DNA of 64,000 bases, taken from the NCBI GenBank assembly GCA_035574315.1, contig DATLYW010000048.1, forward strand, positions 186,001 to 250,000, given 5' to 3'. The DNA is from Candidatus Zixiibacteriota bacterium (GTDB lineage Bacteria > Desulfobacterota > Binatia > UBA9968). The notes under the pieces are model-generated. The model was not told where the DNA came from. It worked only from the letters and a program-made list of their open reading frames with translations, and did no database searches. Numbering within the stretch: the stretch's first letter is position 1; each line of letters starts with the position of its first letter. A program made the position numbers and the translations under genes. Shown one piece after another: positions 30,875 to 39,271 of the stretch.

Positions 30875-31942
30875 ATGGCGCAAAAGAAAATCGTGCATAT
30901 TGTCGGAACCGGCACCATCGGCGAGCCGCTGATCGGCATCCTGGCCACGTTTCGCGAACAATTCGGGATCGACGAGGTGACGTTTCACAAGCGGACGCCC
31001 CTGCTCACGGATCGCTCCAAGGTCATCGTGCTGGGAAAGAAAGGGGCCAGGCTCTGCGTCGACAAGGGCGCGTGGCAAAAGTTCGTCGATATGGGGATGA
31101 ACCCGTCGTTCGAGGCCGAGGAAGCGATCGAGCGGGCCAGTGTCGTGATCGACTGCACTCCCGTCGGCAACGAAAACAAGGAGAAAATCTACAACCGCTT
31201 CACGGCAAACGGCCGGGGCTTTATCGCCCAAGGAAGCGAGTTCGGTTTCGGCAAGATGTACGCCCGCGGCATCAACGACAGGGCCCTGGTCAGGGGCGAA
31301 GACCAGTTTATCCAGGTCGTCAGCTGCAACACGCACAATCTCGCCGTGCTCATCGATACGATCGCTTTAGGGCCTGAAAAGGAGGACAACCTCGAAGAGG
31401 GGCGGTTCGTCTGCATGCGGCGGGCCAATGACCTGAGCCAGGAGGGTGAATTCATCCCCGCCCCGGAAGTGGGCAAGCACGACGACAAGCAATTCGGCAC
31501 GCACCAGGGGCGGGACGCTCATTACCTGTTCAAGACGCTGGGGCTGGACCTGAACATCTATTCCTCGGCGTTGAAGATCAATACCCAGTACATGCACACG
31601 ATCCACTTCAACCTGAAGCTGCGCCGCGGCATCACGCAGGACGAGCTGATGCGGCGGTTGAAGGGAAACGGGCGCGTGGCGCTGACCAACAAGAAATCTT
31701 CGGCCTCGGTCTTTTCCTTCGGCCGCGACCACGGCTTGTTCGGCCGGATTCTGAACCAGACGGTGATCGTGGCGCAGAGTCTCGCGATGCGCGGGGACCG
31801 CGAGATCATTGGCACCTGCTTCACGCCGCAGGACGGCAATTCCCTGCTGAGCAGCCTCGCGGCGACACTGTGGTTCCTGTACCCGGACTCTTACGAGGAA
31901 CGGCTCGAGCCCGTGCGGCCGTACTTCTTCAGCGAGATCTAG
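30875..31942 (+). CDS. Type II (archaeal-like) glyceraldehyde-3-phosphate dehydrogenase-like protein
   Basis: The ATG at 30875 has GGCAGGTGA 5 bases upstream and encodes 355 residues; the GTG at 30866 overlaps that site. The N-terminus is a Rossmann fold: K-I-V-H-I-V-G-T-G-T-I-G-E-P-L. D-C-T-P-V-G-N-E-N-K-E appears near residue 98 and the catalytic-type Q-V-V-S-C-N-T-H-N-L near 149, matching the S-C-N-T-T-G-L of archaeal type II GAPDH. The middle and C-terminal parts are different from GAPDH (for example D-E-L-M-R-R-L-K-G-N), so the substrate may not be a glyceraldehyde phosphate. It is a single gene convergent with the DUF192 gene. Confidence 0.72.
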   Translation: MAQKKIVHIVGTGTIGEPLIGILATFREQFGIDEVTFHKRTPLLTDRSKVIVLGKKGARLCVDKGAWQKFVDMGMNPSFEAEEAIERASVVIDCTPVGNENKEKIYNRFTANGRGFIAQGSEFGFGKMYARGINDRALVRGEDQFIQVVSCNTHNLAVLIDTIALGPEKEDNLEEGRFVCMRRANDLSQEGEFIPAPEVGKHDDKQFGTHQGRDAHYLFKTLGLDLNIYSSALKINTQYMHTIHFNLKLRRGITQDELMRRLKGNGRVALTNKKSSASVFSFGRDHGLFGRILNQTVIVAQSLAMRGDREIIGTCFTPQDGNSLLSSLAATLWFLYPDSYEERLEPVRPYFFSEI

Positions 31943-31949
31943 CCAGCGG

Positions 31950-32432
31950 TCACTCCCGGACCTTCTCGGGAGCGATCCCTTCGAAGCGGACGCGGTCGCC
32001 CGCCTCAATCGCGTAGCGCCGCGCCAATCCCGCGTTGATCTCGAGAACGAAGCGGCTCGGGAGCCCCACCCCCTGCGGCTGCAGCGAAAACGGCGTGGTC
32101 CGGTGGACGACCCCGACGATCCTCCGATCGCCTCCGATGAAGATCATGTCCAGCGGAATCGGAGTGTTTTTCATCCAGAAGGAGTTTTCCCGCTCTTCCG
32201 GAAAGAGGAAGAGCATGCCGCGGCCTTCGGCGAGCTCCCGCCGATACTGCAATCCTAGCTCGCGCTTGGCCGGCGTATCGGCGATCTCCACCTCGAAGGC
32301 GACCTCGCGGCCGTTTCGCGTCTCGATCACCACCCGGGGCTGGGGATGGCACGAGCCCGCCGTGGACAGCACGGCGGCGGCGATCAGCGCCGCCGCCCCG
32401 TGACGCACAGCCCTGGCCTGCCGGATCCTCAT
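31950..32432 (-). CDS. DUF192 domain lipoprotein
   Basis: The 160-residue protein has a signal sequence with a possible lipobox (A-V-L-S-T-A-G-S-C-H, Cys at 28). The DUF192 core follows: F-E-V-E-I-A-D-T-P-A-K-R-E-L-G-L, then R-G-M-L-F-L-F-P-E-E-R, F-W-M-K-N-T-P-I-P-L-D-M-I-F-I near 85-99, and E-I-N-A-G-L-A near 131. The W-M-K-N-T motif is the family hallmark. The function of DUF192 is unknown. The ATG (32432) overlaps the stop of the upstream Fe-S gene by 4 bases, so the two are translationally coupled. Confidence 0.9.
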   Translation of the reverse strand: MRIRQARAVRHGAAALIAAAVLSTAGSCHPQPRVVIETRNGREVAFEVEIADTPAKRELGLQYRRELAEGRGMLFLFPEERENSFWMKNTPIPLDMIFIGGDRRIVGVVHRTTPFSLQPQGVGLPSRFVLEINAGLARRYAIEAGDRVRFEGIAPEKVRE

Positions 32433-34432
32433 ACGCCGCCGGGCCGGAGCCTGCCTGCAACGATCTCGGCGATGTCGAGAATCTCCGGCGCGCCGGTTTC
32501 CTCCTTTGCAGCTTCCTCCACCAGCATGCGCATGCAGAACGGGCAGCCGGTCGCAATGGCGGCGGCGCCGGTGGCCTTGAGCTCGCGGTAGCGGTTGGTG
32601 CTCACCCGCTCCCTGCCCTTCTCCTCCTCCTTCCAGAACTGACCGCCTCCCGCGCCGCAGCAGAAGCTCGACCGCCGCGCTCGCGGCGGGTCGACGAGCC
32701 GGGCGCCGGCCGACTCGATGGCCGCCCGGGGCGGATCGAAGATCCCGTTATGCCGGCCGAGATAGCACGGGTCGTGGTAGGTTACGTTTCGTGCGTCGGC
32801 CCCGTCGAGCGGCAATTTTCCCTCGCGCAGCAGCTCCGCGATGAAATCCGTGTGGTGCCGGACGGTGTAACGGCCGCCGAACTGCGGATACTCGTTGGCG
32901 ATGGTGTGAAAGCAGTGGGGACAGGTGGTCACGATCGTCTTGAACTTGACCTCGTCGAGGGCGGCGACCGCCGCCGCCGCCATCTCGGCGAACAGGTACT
33001 CGTTGCCGCTGCGCCGGGCGGCGTCCCCGGTGCATTTCTCCTCCTTGCCGAACACCGCCCAGTTGATGCCCGCCGCGTCGAGGAGCCGGGCCATGCTGCG
33101 GGCGATCTTTTGCGCCCGCGGATCGAAGGCCACGGCGCATCCGACCCAATAGAGGACGTCGGGATCGGGGTTTTCCGCAACGGTCGGGACCGCAAACGGC
33201 AGCCCCTTGGTCCATGCCATGCGCTCCTCGGCCGCCATGCCCCACGGGTTTCCCGCCCGCTCCATGTGGTTGAAGGCGTTCTTGAGCCCCGCGGGAAACT
33301 CCGCCGCCCCCAGCACCCGCTCGCGCCGGATATCGATGATGTGGAGCATCTGCTCGTTGCCGACCGGGCAGATGTCGATGCACGCGTTGCAGGTCGTGCA
33401 GGCCCAGGCGGCCTCCTCGTTGAGCGCGAATTCCAAGAGCGGCCGCGGGCTCTCTTTCCCCGAGGCGAACTCGGGAAGGATCCGGTTGATCTCGAAGCGC
33501 TCGTTGATGAGGAGCGCCGCCGGGCTCAGGGCTTTTCCCGTGGTGGTGGCCGGGCAGACCTCCTGGCAGCGGTTGCACATGATACAGCTGTAGGCGTCGA
33601 GGAGCCGAGGCCAGGCCAGCTCCTCGAGGCGGGAGGCGCCGAACACCTCCTCCTTCTCGAAATCCATCGGCTGCAGCGTCCCTGGGTTTTCCTTCCTCAG
33701 GGCCAGATTGATCGGCGCCATGAAGATATGGATGTGCTTGGAGCGCGGGAAATAGGGAATGAACACCAGAATCGAGCCGAGGGCTCCCCACCAGAAAAAA
33801 TGGTTGAGCCCCTGGACCAGCCCGGCGGGCGCGCCGGCGAAGAGGCTGGCGGCCAGTGAGCTCACCGGCAGGAACGGATCGCTGCCCTCGAGCGCCGCCT
33901 GCGTCGCCTTGAAAAAGAGGCGGCAGCCGACGTGAAACAGGATGAACGCCGCGACGATCGTCGAATCCCGCCGGATGCCGGGCCGCACCGATTCCTGAAC
34001 CGGAACGTTGGCGGGAAAGTCGAAATCGGCCGGCCGCACCCACCACCGCCGGGCGACGAGGCCGGCCATGCCGAGCAGCACCGCCGCGGTTAAAACATCC
34101 GCGAGCACGTTGAACAGGTTCCATGGGCCGCCCCGAGCGTGAAAAGAGGAAAATCCCTCGAGGACGTCGACCAGGTTGACGAGAAAATAAAAAACGAATC
34201 CGTAGAAGACCATCGCGTGCAGGACAGAGACCACGGGGCGGGTCTTGAGCACGGTCTGCTGCGTCAGCACGATGACCAGAGCGCGCCGGATCCGCTCGGA
34301 AAGATGGGTGAAACGGTCGTCGGGCCTGCCGCGCGCGATCGCGCGATAGACGTCGTAAAAGCCTCTGCCGCCCAGGTAGGCCGAGCCGGCCGCCAGCAAG
34401 AGGAAGGCGATCTTTTCAATTGCGCTCAGCAT
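32429..34432 (-). CDS. Membrane-anchored (Fe-S)-binding oxidoreductase, HdrDE/GlpC-like fusion
   Basis: The 667-residue protein has six or more membrane-spanning segments in the first 230 residues (I-A-F-L-L-L-A-A-G-S-A-Y-L, A-M-V-F-Y-G-F-V-F-Y-F-L, L-L-G-M-A-G-L-V, F-W-W-G-A-L-G-S-I-L-V-F-I), a cytochrome-b-type/HdrE-like domain. It then carries two 4Fe-4S motifs, C283-x2-C286-x2-C289-x3-C293 and C345-x2-C348-x2-C351-x3-C355, and two CCG-type cysteine-rich domains ending in C-C-G-A-G-G-G near 591. This fusion, as in membrane HdrDE, could move electrons between quinol and a thiol or flavin partner. It ends overlapping the DUF192 gene. The physiological partner is unknown. Confidence 0.9.
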   Translation of the reverse strand: MLSAIEKIAFLLLAAGSAYLGGRGFYDVYRAIARGRPDDRFTHLSERIRRALVIVLTQQTVLKTRPVVSVLHAMVFYGFVFYFLVNLVDVLEGFSSFHARGGPWNLFNVLADVLTAAVLLGMAGLVARRWWVRPADFDFPANVPVQESVRPGIRRDSTIVAAFILFHVGCRLFFKATQAALEGSDPFLPVSSLAASLFAGAPAGLVQGLNHFFWWGALGSILVFIPYFPRSKHIHIFMAPINLALRKENPGTLQPMDFEKEEVFGASRLEELAWPRLLDAYSCIMCNRCQEVCPATTTGKALSPAALLINERFEINRILPEFASGKESPRPLLEFALNEEAAWACTTCNACIDICPVGNEQMLHIIDIRRERVLGAAEFPAGLKNAFNHMERAGNPWGMAAEERMAWTKGLPFAVPTVAENPDPDVLYWVGCAVAFDPRAQKIARSMARLLDAAGINWAVFGKEEKCTGDAARRSGNEYLFAEMAAAAVAALDEVKFKTIVTTCPHCFHTIANEYPQFGGRYTVRHHTDFIAELLREGKLPLDGADARNVTYHDPCYLGRHNGIFDPPRAAIESAGARLVDPPRARRSSFCCGAGGGQFWKEEEKGRERVSTNRYRELKATGAAAIATGCPFCMRMLVEEAAKEETGAPEILDIAEIVAGRLRPGGV

Positions 34433-34558
34433 CCGATTTCACAGACCTCCGTGTTTCATGATACGCGCCCACGCAAGACCGGCAGAGTCCGGTCGCGCAG
34501 CGGTCGCGGCGCGGCCACGCGTCCGCCGGCGGAGAGCCGCTACGAGCCGCAAAGTCGC

Positions 34559-35338
34559 CTATCCGGGAAATCCCAGACGCTTGGAGAGAGCGCGCCCCGC
34601 TTCGAGCACCATCGGGACGATTTCCGTCTTGATCCGCTCGCTCGTCAGACGATGACTCGGCGCCGCGACGGCGAGGCTGCCCACGAGCGAGCGTGTGTAG
34701 TCCCGCACGGGAACGGCCACCGACGCGACGTCCTCCAGGAACTCGCTGCGCTCGACGGCCCACCCGCGTTCCTTGATTTCTTTGATCTGCTCGAGCAAGG
34801 CGCCGCGCTCCACGACCGTGTGGTCCGTGAAACGCTCGAGGCGCTCGGGGAGAGCCTGCTTGACCCCGCCGTCAGGATCGAAGACCAGGTGGATCTTGCC
34901 CGCGGCGGTCGCATGGGGCGGAAGCCGGCTCCCGAGAAACGATACCACCCGTACCGGCCGTCCCGGCTCGACGAAATCCAGCGGCACGATAGCCGAATCC
35001 TTCCGGACGGCCACGAAAGCGCTCTCCCTTGTGTGGGCGACCAGCTGTTGCAGCGCAGCGCGCGCCTGGGTCAGCAATCCCATCTGCTGGATGAAGGTCT
35101 GCCCGAGCTGCAAGCAGCGCAGGCCCAACCGGTAGTTCTCGGTCACGCGGTTCTGCTCGATGTAGCCCCGCGCCTCGAGGGTCGCCAGCAGACGAAAGAC
35201 GTTGTTCTTGTGGAGCTTCAAACGCTTGCTCAGCTCCGTCACGCCGATCTCGTCCACGGAACCGCTGAATTGCTCCAGGACATCCAGAGCGTGCGAGACC
35301 GATTGGATCACGTAATTCGACTTTTCGCGTCGAACCAT
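34559..35338 (-). CDS. IclR family transcriptional regulator
   Basis: From the ATG at 35338 (GGGGAGGGGGAAG site) the protein is 259 residues; the frame's start at 35380 adds 14 unsupported residues. The N-terminal winged helix is typical: V-I-Q-S-V-S-H-A-L-D-V-L-E-Q-F, then V-T-E-L-S-K-R-L-K-L-H-K-N-N-V-F-R-L-L-A-T-L-E-A-R-G-Y-I-E-Q. The effector-binding GAF-like domain carries L-P-P-H-A-T-A-A-G-K-I-H-L-V-F and A-V-E-R-S-E-F-L-E-D-V-A-S-V-A-V-P-V-R-D. Adjacent genes give no clear target. It is separated from the trp leader by about 190 bases and divergent from it. Confidence 0.92.
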   Translation of the reverse strand: MVRREKSNYVIQSVSHALDVLEQFSGSVDEIGVTELSKRLKLHKNNVFRLLATLEARGYIEQNRVTENYRLGLRCLQLGQTFIQQMGLLTQARAALQQLVAHTRESAFVAVRKDSAIVPLDFVEPGRPVRVVSFLGSRLPPHATAAGKIHLVFDPDGGVKQALPERLERFTDHTVVERGALLEQIKEIKERGWAVERSEFLEDVASVAVPVRDYTRSLVGSLAVAAPSHRLTSERIKTEIVPMVLEAGRALSKRLGFPG

Positions 35339-35526
35339 CTTCCCCCTCCCCGTGCGCGAAGCCGGATCCGACTCTTCCAAAAAAGCGTTTTAACCTAACT
35401 TAGCGACGTCCCGATGTCAAATTCCCTCGTAGAGCCCGTGGCCGAGGAAACGACTCCGGCCCGAAGGAGAGAAAACCCTCCCGCATAGAAGCCTTTCATG
35501 AACCGCTGTTTGATCGCCGCCCCCGG

Positions 35527-35555
35527 TTGACGGTGCACACTCCGCGCGGCATAAT
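35527..35555 (+). promoter_or_regulatory. Sigma70 promoter of the trp leader
   Basis: TTGACG at 35527-35532 and CATAAT at 35550-35555 are separated by 17 bases. Transcription should start about 6-8 bases after the -10 box, near 35561-35563, which is where the leader ATG lies. Confidence 0.8.
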
Positions 35556-35562
35556 GGGCACC

Positions 35563-35640
35563 ATGCGGATTCAGCCGATGCAAAGGCTCGTTTGGGGCTG
35601 GCGGCGCCGGGAATTGCCGCGCCGTCTTCACCATGGCTGA
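35563..35640 (+). CDS. trpL: Trp leader peptide (attenuator uORF)
   Basis: An ATG at 35563 opens a 25-residue peptide that ends at TGA 35638-35640. It contains Trp-Gly-Trp at residues 11-13 (TGG codons at 35593 and 35599), followed by an Arg-rich tail (R-R-R-E-L-P-R-R-L-H-H-G). Tandem Trp codons in a short ORF between a promoter and a terminator upstream of trpE are the classic attenuation design. The ATG lies within about two bases of the expected transcription start, so the mRNA would be leaderless, as described for the rhizobial trpL. An internal ATG at 35578 is an alternative start. The TGA is 24 bases before the terminator stem. Confidence 0.82.
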   Translation: MRIQPMQRLVWGWRRRELPRRLHHG

Positions 35641-35663
35641 CTCCGCTCATCCGAAAGATCGGG

Positions 35664-35697
35664 AAAGGGCCATAGGTGAAAACTTATGGCCCTTTTT
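35664..35697 (+). terminator. trp attenuator terminator hairpin
   Basis: AAAGGGCCATA (35664-35674) pairs perfectly with TATGGCCCTTT (35685-35695), extended by a G-T and a G-C pair around a TGAAAA loop, and is followed by TTTTT (35693-35697). It ends 11 bases before the trpE ATG. GCCAT in the left arm (35669-35673) can instead pair with ATGGC at the end of trpL (35633-35637), a possible short antiterminator. Confidence 0.85.
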
Positions 35698-35708
35698 ATT
35701 TTCGAGCG

Positions 35709-37199
35709 ATGGTCCATCCCAGTTTTGACGAATTCTGCCGGCTCTCCCGGGAGGGCAACCTGATTCCCATCTATCAGGAGCTCCTGATGGATCTGGAAAC
35801 CCCGCTGTCGTTTTTCAAGCGGCTCGAGCGCGACCGCTACGCGTTCCTGCTGGAAAGCGTGGAGGGGAGCGAGCGCTGGGCCCGTTACTCGTTCCTGGGG
35901 ACGCGCCCCTACCGGATCTTTAAAGCGCGCGGAAACCGTGTCGAAATCATCGAAGGAGCCAAGAAAAGGAGCTTCGTTACCGAGACCCCGCTGAAATCCC
36001 TGGAGGAGCTGTTGAAGGGCTGCCGACCGGTGACGGTGCCCGGCGTGCCGCCGTTCTTCGGTGGGGCTCTGGGTTACGTCGCCTATGACGCGGTAGAGAA
36101 ATTTCACGAGATCGCCAACGACAAGCCCGACCCGTTGGGCATGCCCGAGATCTTCTTCATCTTCACGCGTACCCTGGTGGCCTTCGACAACCTCAAGCAC
36201 ACCATCAAGGTCATCGACAACGTCAGCCTCGACGGTCGCACCTCTCTCGAGAAAGCGTACCGCGAGTCGACCGAGCGCATCCGCAAGGTGATCGATTCTC
36301 TCAAACGCAAGCCTCGCGGCATCGAGCCGCGCGACCTGGCCCGGGAGGGCAAAGGCGACCGGAAGTTTCGATCCAACCTTACGCGCGAGGGTTTCGAGCG
36401 GGCGGTGGCTCGAGCCAAGGAATACATCCGGGCGGGCGACATCATCCAGGTCGTGCTGTGTCAGAGGCTGGAGACCGAGACCACGGGCGATCCGTTCGAG
36501 ATCTATCGCGCGCTTCGCGTCATCAATCCTTCGCCTTACATGTTCTACCTGGAGCTCGAGGACCTGCGCGTGATCGGCTCCTCGCCGGAAACCATGGTGC
36601 GACTCACCGGCGACACGATAGAGCTCCGTCCGATCGCCGGCACCCGGCGGCGCGGCGCCACGCCCGAAGAGGAACGAGAGCTCGAAGCCGACCTGCTCGC
36701 CGACCCCAAGGAGCGGGCCGAGCACATCATGCTCGTCGACCTGGGGCGCAACGACGTGGGGCGGGTTGCGGAGATCGGCACGGTCGAGGTCAACGAGCTG
36801 ATGGCGATCGAGCGCTACTCGCACGTCATCCACATCGTTTCCAACGTCCGCGGCAAGCTCGCCCGCGACAAGGGCCCTTTTGATCTTTTCGTCTCCGCCT
36901 TCCCGGCCGGAACCGTCTCGGGGGCTCCGAAGATCCGGGCCATGCAGATCATCGGCGAGCTCGAACCGGAAAAGCGCGGGCTCTACGCGGGAGCGATCGG
37001 CTATTTCGGGTACAACGGCAACCTCGACACCTGCATCGTGATCCGGACGATCGTAATGAAGGATGGAAAAGCCTTCATCAACGCCGGCGCGGGGATCGTC
37101 GCCGATTCGGACCCGGCTCTGGAGTACGAGGAAACCTTGAACAAGGCGCGCGCCATGTTGAAGGCCGTCGATCTCGCCGAGCAGTGGAGCGCATCGTGA
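35709..37199 (+). CDS. trpE: Anthranilate synthase component I
   Basis: TrpE makes anthranilate from chorismate with the ammonia delivered by TrpG. From the ATG at 35709 the product is 496 residues; a start at 35676 would lie in the terminator. Seen: L-L-E-S-V-E-G-S-E-R-W near residue 38, the feedback Trp-binding L-L-E-S motif; P-F-F-G-G-A-L-G-Y; P-Y-M-F-Y-L-E; I-A-G-T-R-R-R-G near 310; V-D-L-G-R-N-D-V-G-R; and A-F-P-A-G-T-V-S-G-A-P-K-I-R-A-M near 395. The stop overlaps the trpG start (GTGA). Expression is very likely controlled by the attenuator above. No trpD, trpC, trpB or trpA follows. Confidence 0.95.
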   Translation: MVHPSFDEFCRLSREGNLIPIYQELLMDLETPLSFFKRLERDRYAFLLESVEGSERWARYSFLGTRPYRIFKARGNRVEIIEGAKKRSFVTETPLKSLEELLKGCRPVTVPGVPPFFGGALGYVAYDAVEKFHEIANDKPDPLGMPEIFFIFTRTLVAFDNLKHTIKVIDNVSLDGRTSLEKAYRESTERIRKVIDSLKRKPRGIEPRDLAREGKGDRKFRSNLTREGFERAVARAKEYIRAGDIIQVVLCQRLETETTGDPFEIYRALRVINPSPYMFYLELEDLRVIGSSPETMVRLTGDTIELRPIAGTRRRGATPEEERELEADLLADPKERAEHIMLVDLGRNDVGRVAEIGTVEVNELMAIERYSHVIHIVSNVRGKLARDKGPFDLFVSAFPAGTVSGAPKIRAMQIIGELEPEKRGLYAGAIGYFGYNGNLDTCIVIRTIVMKDGKAFINAGAGIVADSDPALEYEETLNKARAMLKAVDLAEQWSAS

Positions 37200-37759
37200 T
37201 CCTGCTGATCGACAATTACGACTCGTTTACCTACAACCTGTACCACTACCTCGGCGAGCTCGGAGCCGAGATCAGGGTCGCTCGCAACGACAGGATCTCG
37301 CTCGACGAGATCGCCGCCCTCCGTCCGGAGAAGATCGTGATCTCGCCCGGACCGTGCACTCCCGCCGAAGCGGGAATCTCCTGCGACGTGATCCGCCGAT
37401 TCGGTGAAAAGACTCCGATCCTCGGCGTCTGCCTCGGCCACCAGTGCATCGGCGCTGCCTTCGGCGGAAAAATCGTGCGGGCTCCCACGCTCATGCACGG
37501 CAAGCTTTCCGACGTCGCGCACGACGGGCGCACGATCTTTCGCTCGCTTCGCAATCCGTTCGCCGCGATGCGCTATCATTCGCTGGTCATCGATCCCGGA
37601 ACCCTTCCCGCAGAGCTCCGGGTCAGCGCCCGAACCGACGACGTGATCATGGGAGTCCGCCACGAAAGCTGGCCGGTCGAGGGGGTCCAGTTCCACCCCG
37701 AATCCATCCTGACCGAAGGCGGGAAGATTCTGCTCAAGAACTTTCTCGAACACTATTGA
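37196..37759 (+). CDS. trpG: Anthranilate synthase component II (glutamine amidotransferase)
   Basis: The GTG at 37196 overlaps the trpE stop by 4 bases (GTGA) and encodes 187 residues. TrpG hydrolyses glutamine and passes ammonia to TrpE. Class I amidotransferase motifs are present: L-I-D-N-Y-D-S-F-T-Y-N at the start, S-P-G-P-C-T-P near residue 50, the nucleophile G-V-C-L-G-H-Q with C79, R-Y-H-S-L-V near 128, and the catalytic F-H-P-E-S near 170. Shared use by p-aminobenzoate synthase is possible, as in other bacteria that lack a separate pabA, but that is inference. A frame start at 37184 gives a longer N-terminus inside trpE. Confidence 0.94.
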   Translation: MILLIDNYDSFTYNLYHYLGELGAEIRVARNDRISLDEIAALRPEKIVISPGPCTPAEAGISCDVIRRFGEKTPILGVCLGHQCIGAAFGGKIVRAPTLMHGKLSDVAHDGRTIFRSLRNPFAAMRYHSLVIDPGTLPAELRVSARTDDVIMGVRHESWPVEGVQFHPESILTEGGKILLKNFLEHY

Positions 37760-37886
37760 GCAGGCGGTGCTTCCCGGCGGCGCGAGGCCGGCCCTCCGGG
37801 CGCGCCGTCCGTTCGGCCACGCGGTTCGAGGTGGTCGTTTGCTCCGGAGGGAAGCTTTTTTCGCTCAGTTTGCGGCTCGGGAACGT

Positions 37887-37892
37887 GTATAA
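37887..37892 (+). promoter_or_regulatory. Perfect -10 box before the SH3b lipoprotein gene
   Basis: TATAAT lies about 35 bases before the ATG at 37927. No good -35 box sits 16-18 bases upstream, so an activator may be needed or the promoter may be weak. Confidence 0.5.
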
Positions 37893-37926
37893 TAGTGCGT
37901 TATCGTTTCTTGACGGAGGACGAAAA

Positions 37927-38475
37927 ATGATTGCCGCGCGGAAGTCATGGGCGTCGCTGGCATTCCTGGTCGTTCTGTTGAGCATGTCGGCGTGCAAGAA
38001 AGCAGAACAGAGCGCCGGCCGCGACGATCTTCCCGATCTCAACGCTCAGATGCGCCCCTATGTCACGGTGGAGGGCACCCGCGTCCGAACCGGACCGGGG
38101 CCCCAGTTCCGCCCCGTCGCCGAAGTTCCCAGGAAGGCGCGGGTGTACGTGGTCGGCCGGGACGGCGACTGGGCCCTGATCGTCTCAAAAAAAGGCAACC
38201 CGCCTGGATTCGTCGAGCTGGCGGCATTGGAGCCCGCAACCGGCGACGAGCCGGAACCCCCCGCGCGGTCGGTGGAAGGAAGCTACGAGACGCTGGCCAA
38301 TACTCAAGTCCGTAGCGGGCCGGGTCTCCATTATCCGGTCGTCGCCGAGGTCGCCAAGGGCACGAAGATTCACGTCGTCGACGAGGAGAAAGGGTGGTTC
38401 AAGGTCGTTTCCAAGCGGGGCAACAAGCCCGGGTACGTCGACTCCGGCATGGTGAAGCCGATGTCCGAGCGGTGA
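37927..38475 (+). CDS. Lipoprotein with two SH3b domains
   Basis: The 182-residue protein starts with a signal sequence and lipobox (F-L-V-V-L-L-S-M-S-A-C-K, Cys at about 23). Two tandem bacterial SH3 domains follow: Y-V-T-V-E-G-T-R-V-R-T-G-P-G-P-Q-F near residue 45 and Y-E-T-L-A-N-T-Q-V-R-S-G-P-G-L-H-Y near 120, each ending in a G-x-V strand (N-P-P-G-F-V, N-K-P-G-Y-V). The R-x-G-P-G motif is typical of SH3b domains that bind peptidoglycan or act in cell-wall attachment. The gene starts an SH3b/RidA neighbourhood; the C-terminal SH3b of the gene at 39272 is similar. No enzymatic domain. Confidence 0.88.
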   Translation: MIAARKSWASLAFLVVLLSMSACKKAEQSAGRDDLPDLNAQMRPYVTVEGTRVRTGPGPQFRPVAEVPRKARVYVVGRDGDWALIVSKKGNPPGFVELAALEPATGDEPEPPARSVEGSYETLANTQVRSGPGLHYPVVAEVAKGTKIHVVDEEKGWFKVVSKRGNKPGYVDSGMVKPMSER

Positions 38476-38541
38476 ACGACAGCGACCGCCCGCTCCCTCG
38501 CGCCTGCTTCCGACCGAACGCTTCGGGCACAGGAGGTTTTC

Positions 38542-39006
38542 ATGGAAATAGAGAAGAAGCTTGCCGCCCTCGGACTGGCTCTGCCGTCTCCGCCGAAGCC
38601 CGCGGCGCACTACATCCCCTCGGTCCGGGTCGGCAACCTGCTCTTCGTCGGCGGGAACATCGGGCGGTTGAACGGCCAGCCGCTCAAGTACTCCGGCAAG
38701 GTAGGCGGCTCGGTTACGCTCGAGCAAGCTTACGAGATGGCGCGTTGCTGCGCTCTGAATCACCTCGCGATCATCAAGGCCGCGCTCGGCGATCTCGACC
38801 GCGTGGAACGAATCGTGAAGCTGATCGGTTACGTCAACGTTGCGCCCGGCTTTGTTCAGATGCCCCAGGTCGTCAACGGAGCCTCGGATCTATTCATCGC
38901 TCTCTGGGGCGACCGGGGCGAGCACGCCCGAGCTGCAGTCGGTGTGGCGTCGCTGAGCAACGAGGCCCCGGTGGAAACCGAGGTTACGGTGCAGATCAAA
39001 ACTTGA
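38542..39006 (+). CDS. RidA/YjgF-family protein
   Basis: The 154-residue protein has a CACAGGAGG ribosome-binding site. Its RidA-like features are Y-I-P-S-V-R-V-G-N-L-L-F-V-G-G-N-I-G, then R-C-C-A-L-N-H-L-A-I-I-K-A-A-L-G-D-L-D-R-V-E-R-I-V-K, F-V-Q-M-P-Q-V-V-N-G-A-S-D-L and H-A-R-A-A-V-G-V-A-S-L. This matches the YjgF-like branch (Rid7/endoribonuclease L-PSP-like) with its conserved C-terminal R-A-x-V-G. RidA enzymes hydrolyse reactive enamine and imine intermediates of PLP enzymes; the exact substrate of this paralogue is unknown. It lies 66 bases after the SH3b lipoprotein. Confidence 0.88.
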   Translation: MEIEKKLAALGLALPSPPKPAAHYIPSVRVGNLLFVGGNIGRLNGQPLKYSGKVGGSVTLEQAYEMARCCALNHLAIIKAALGDLDRVERIVKLIGYVNVAPGFVQMPQVVNGASDLFIALWGDRGEHARAAVGVASLSNEAPVETEVTVQIKT

Positions 39007-39271
39007 CCCAGGCCCTCCGGACGACGGATTTCACCGCCAATTACGGTTTTGTTTCATGGTTCGCGCCGCCGAACCACGCCGGCGGATTCCTCGGGTCGAA
39101 AAAAGCCTCAGGCAAACGAAGACTTAACAGTCGGCAGCCACGCCGTACCCTCTTGGCATGGAATTGGCGTAGCCCAAATTGATCCTCAGGCTACCGCGGG
39201 AGGGAGGGGAAACCCGCGACGAAAGCTTGCTCCCCGAGGAGACCGCGTGGAAGGCAAAGCAGGAGACGCAG

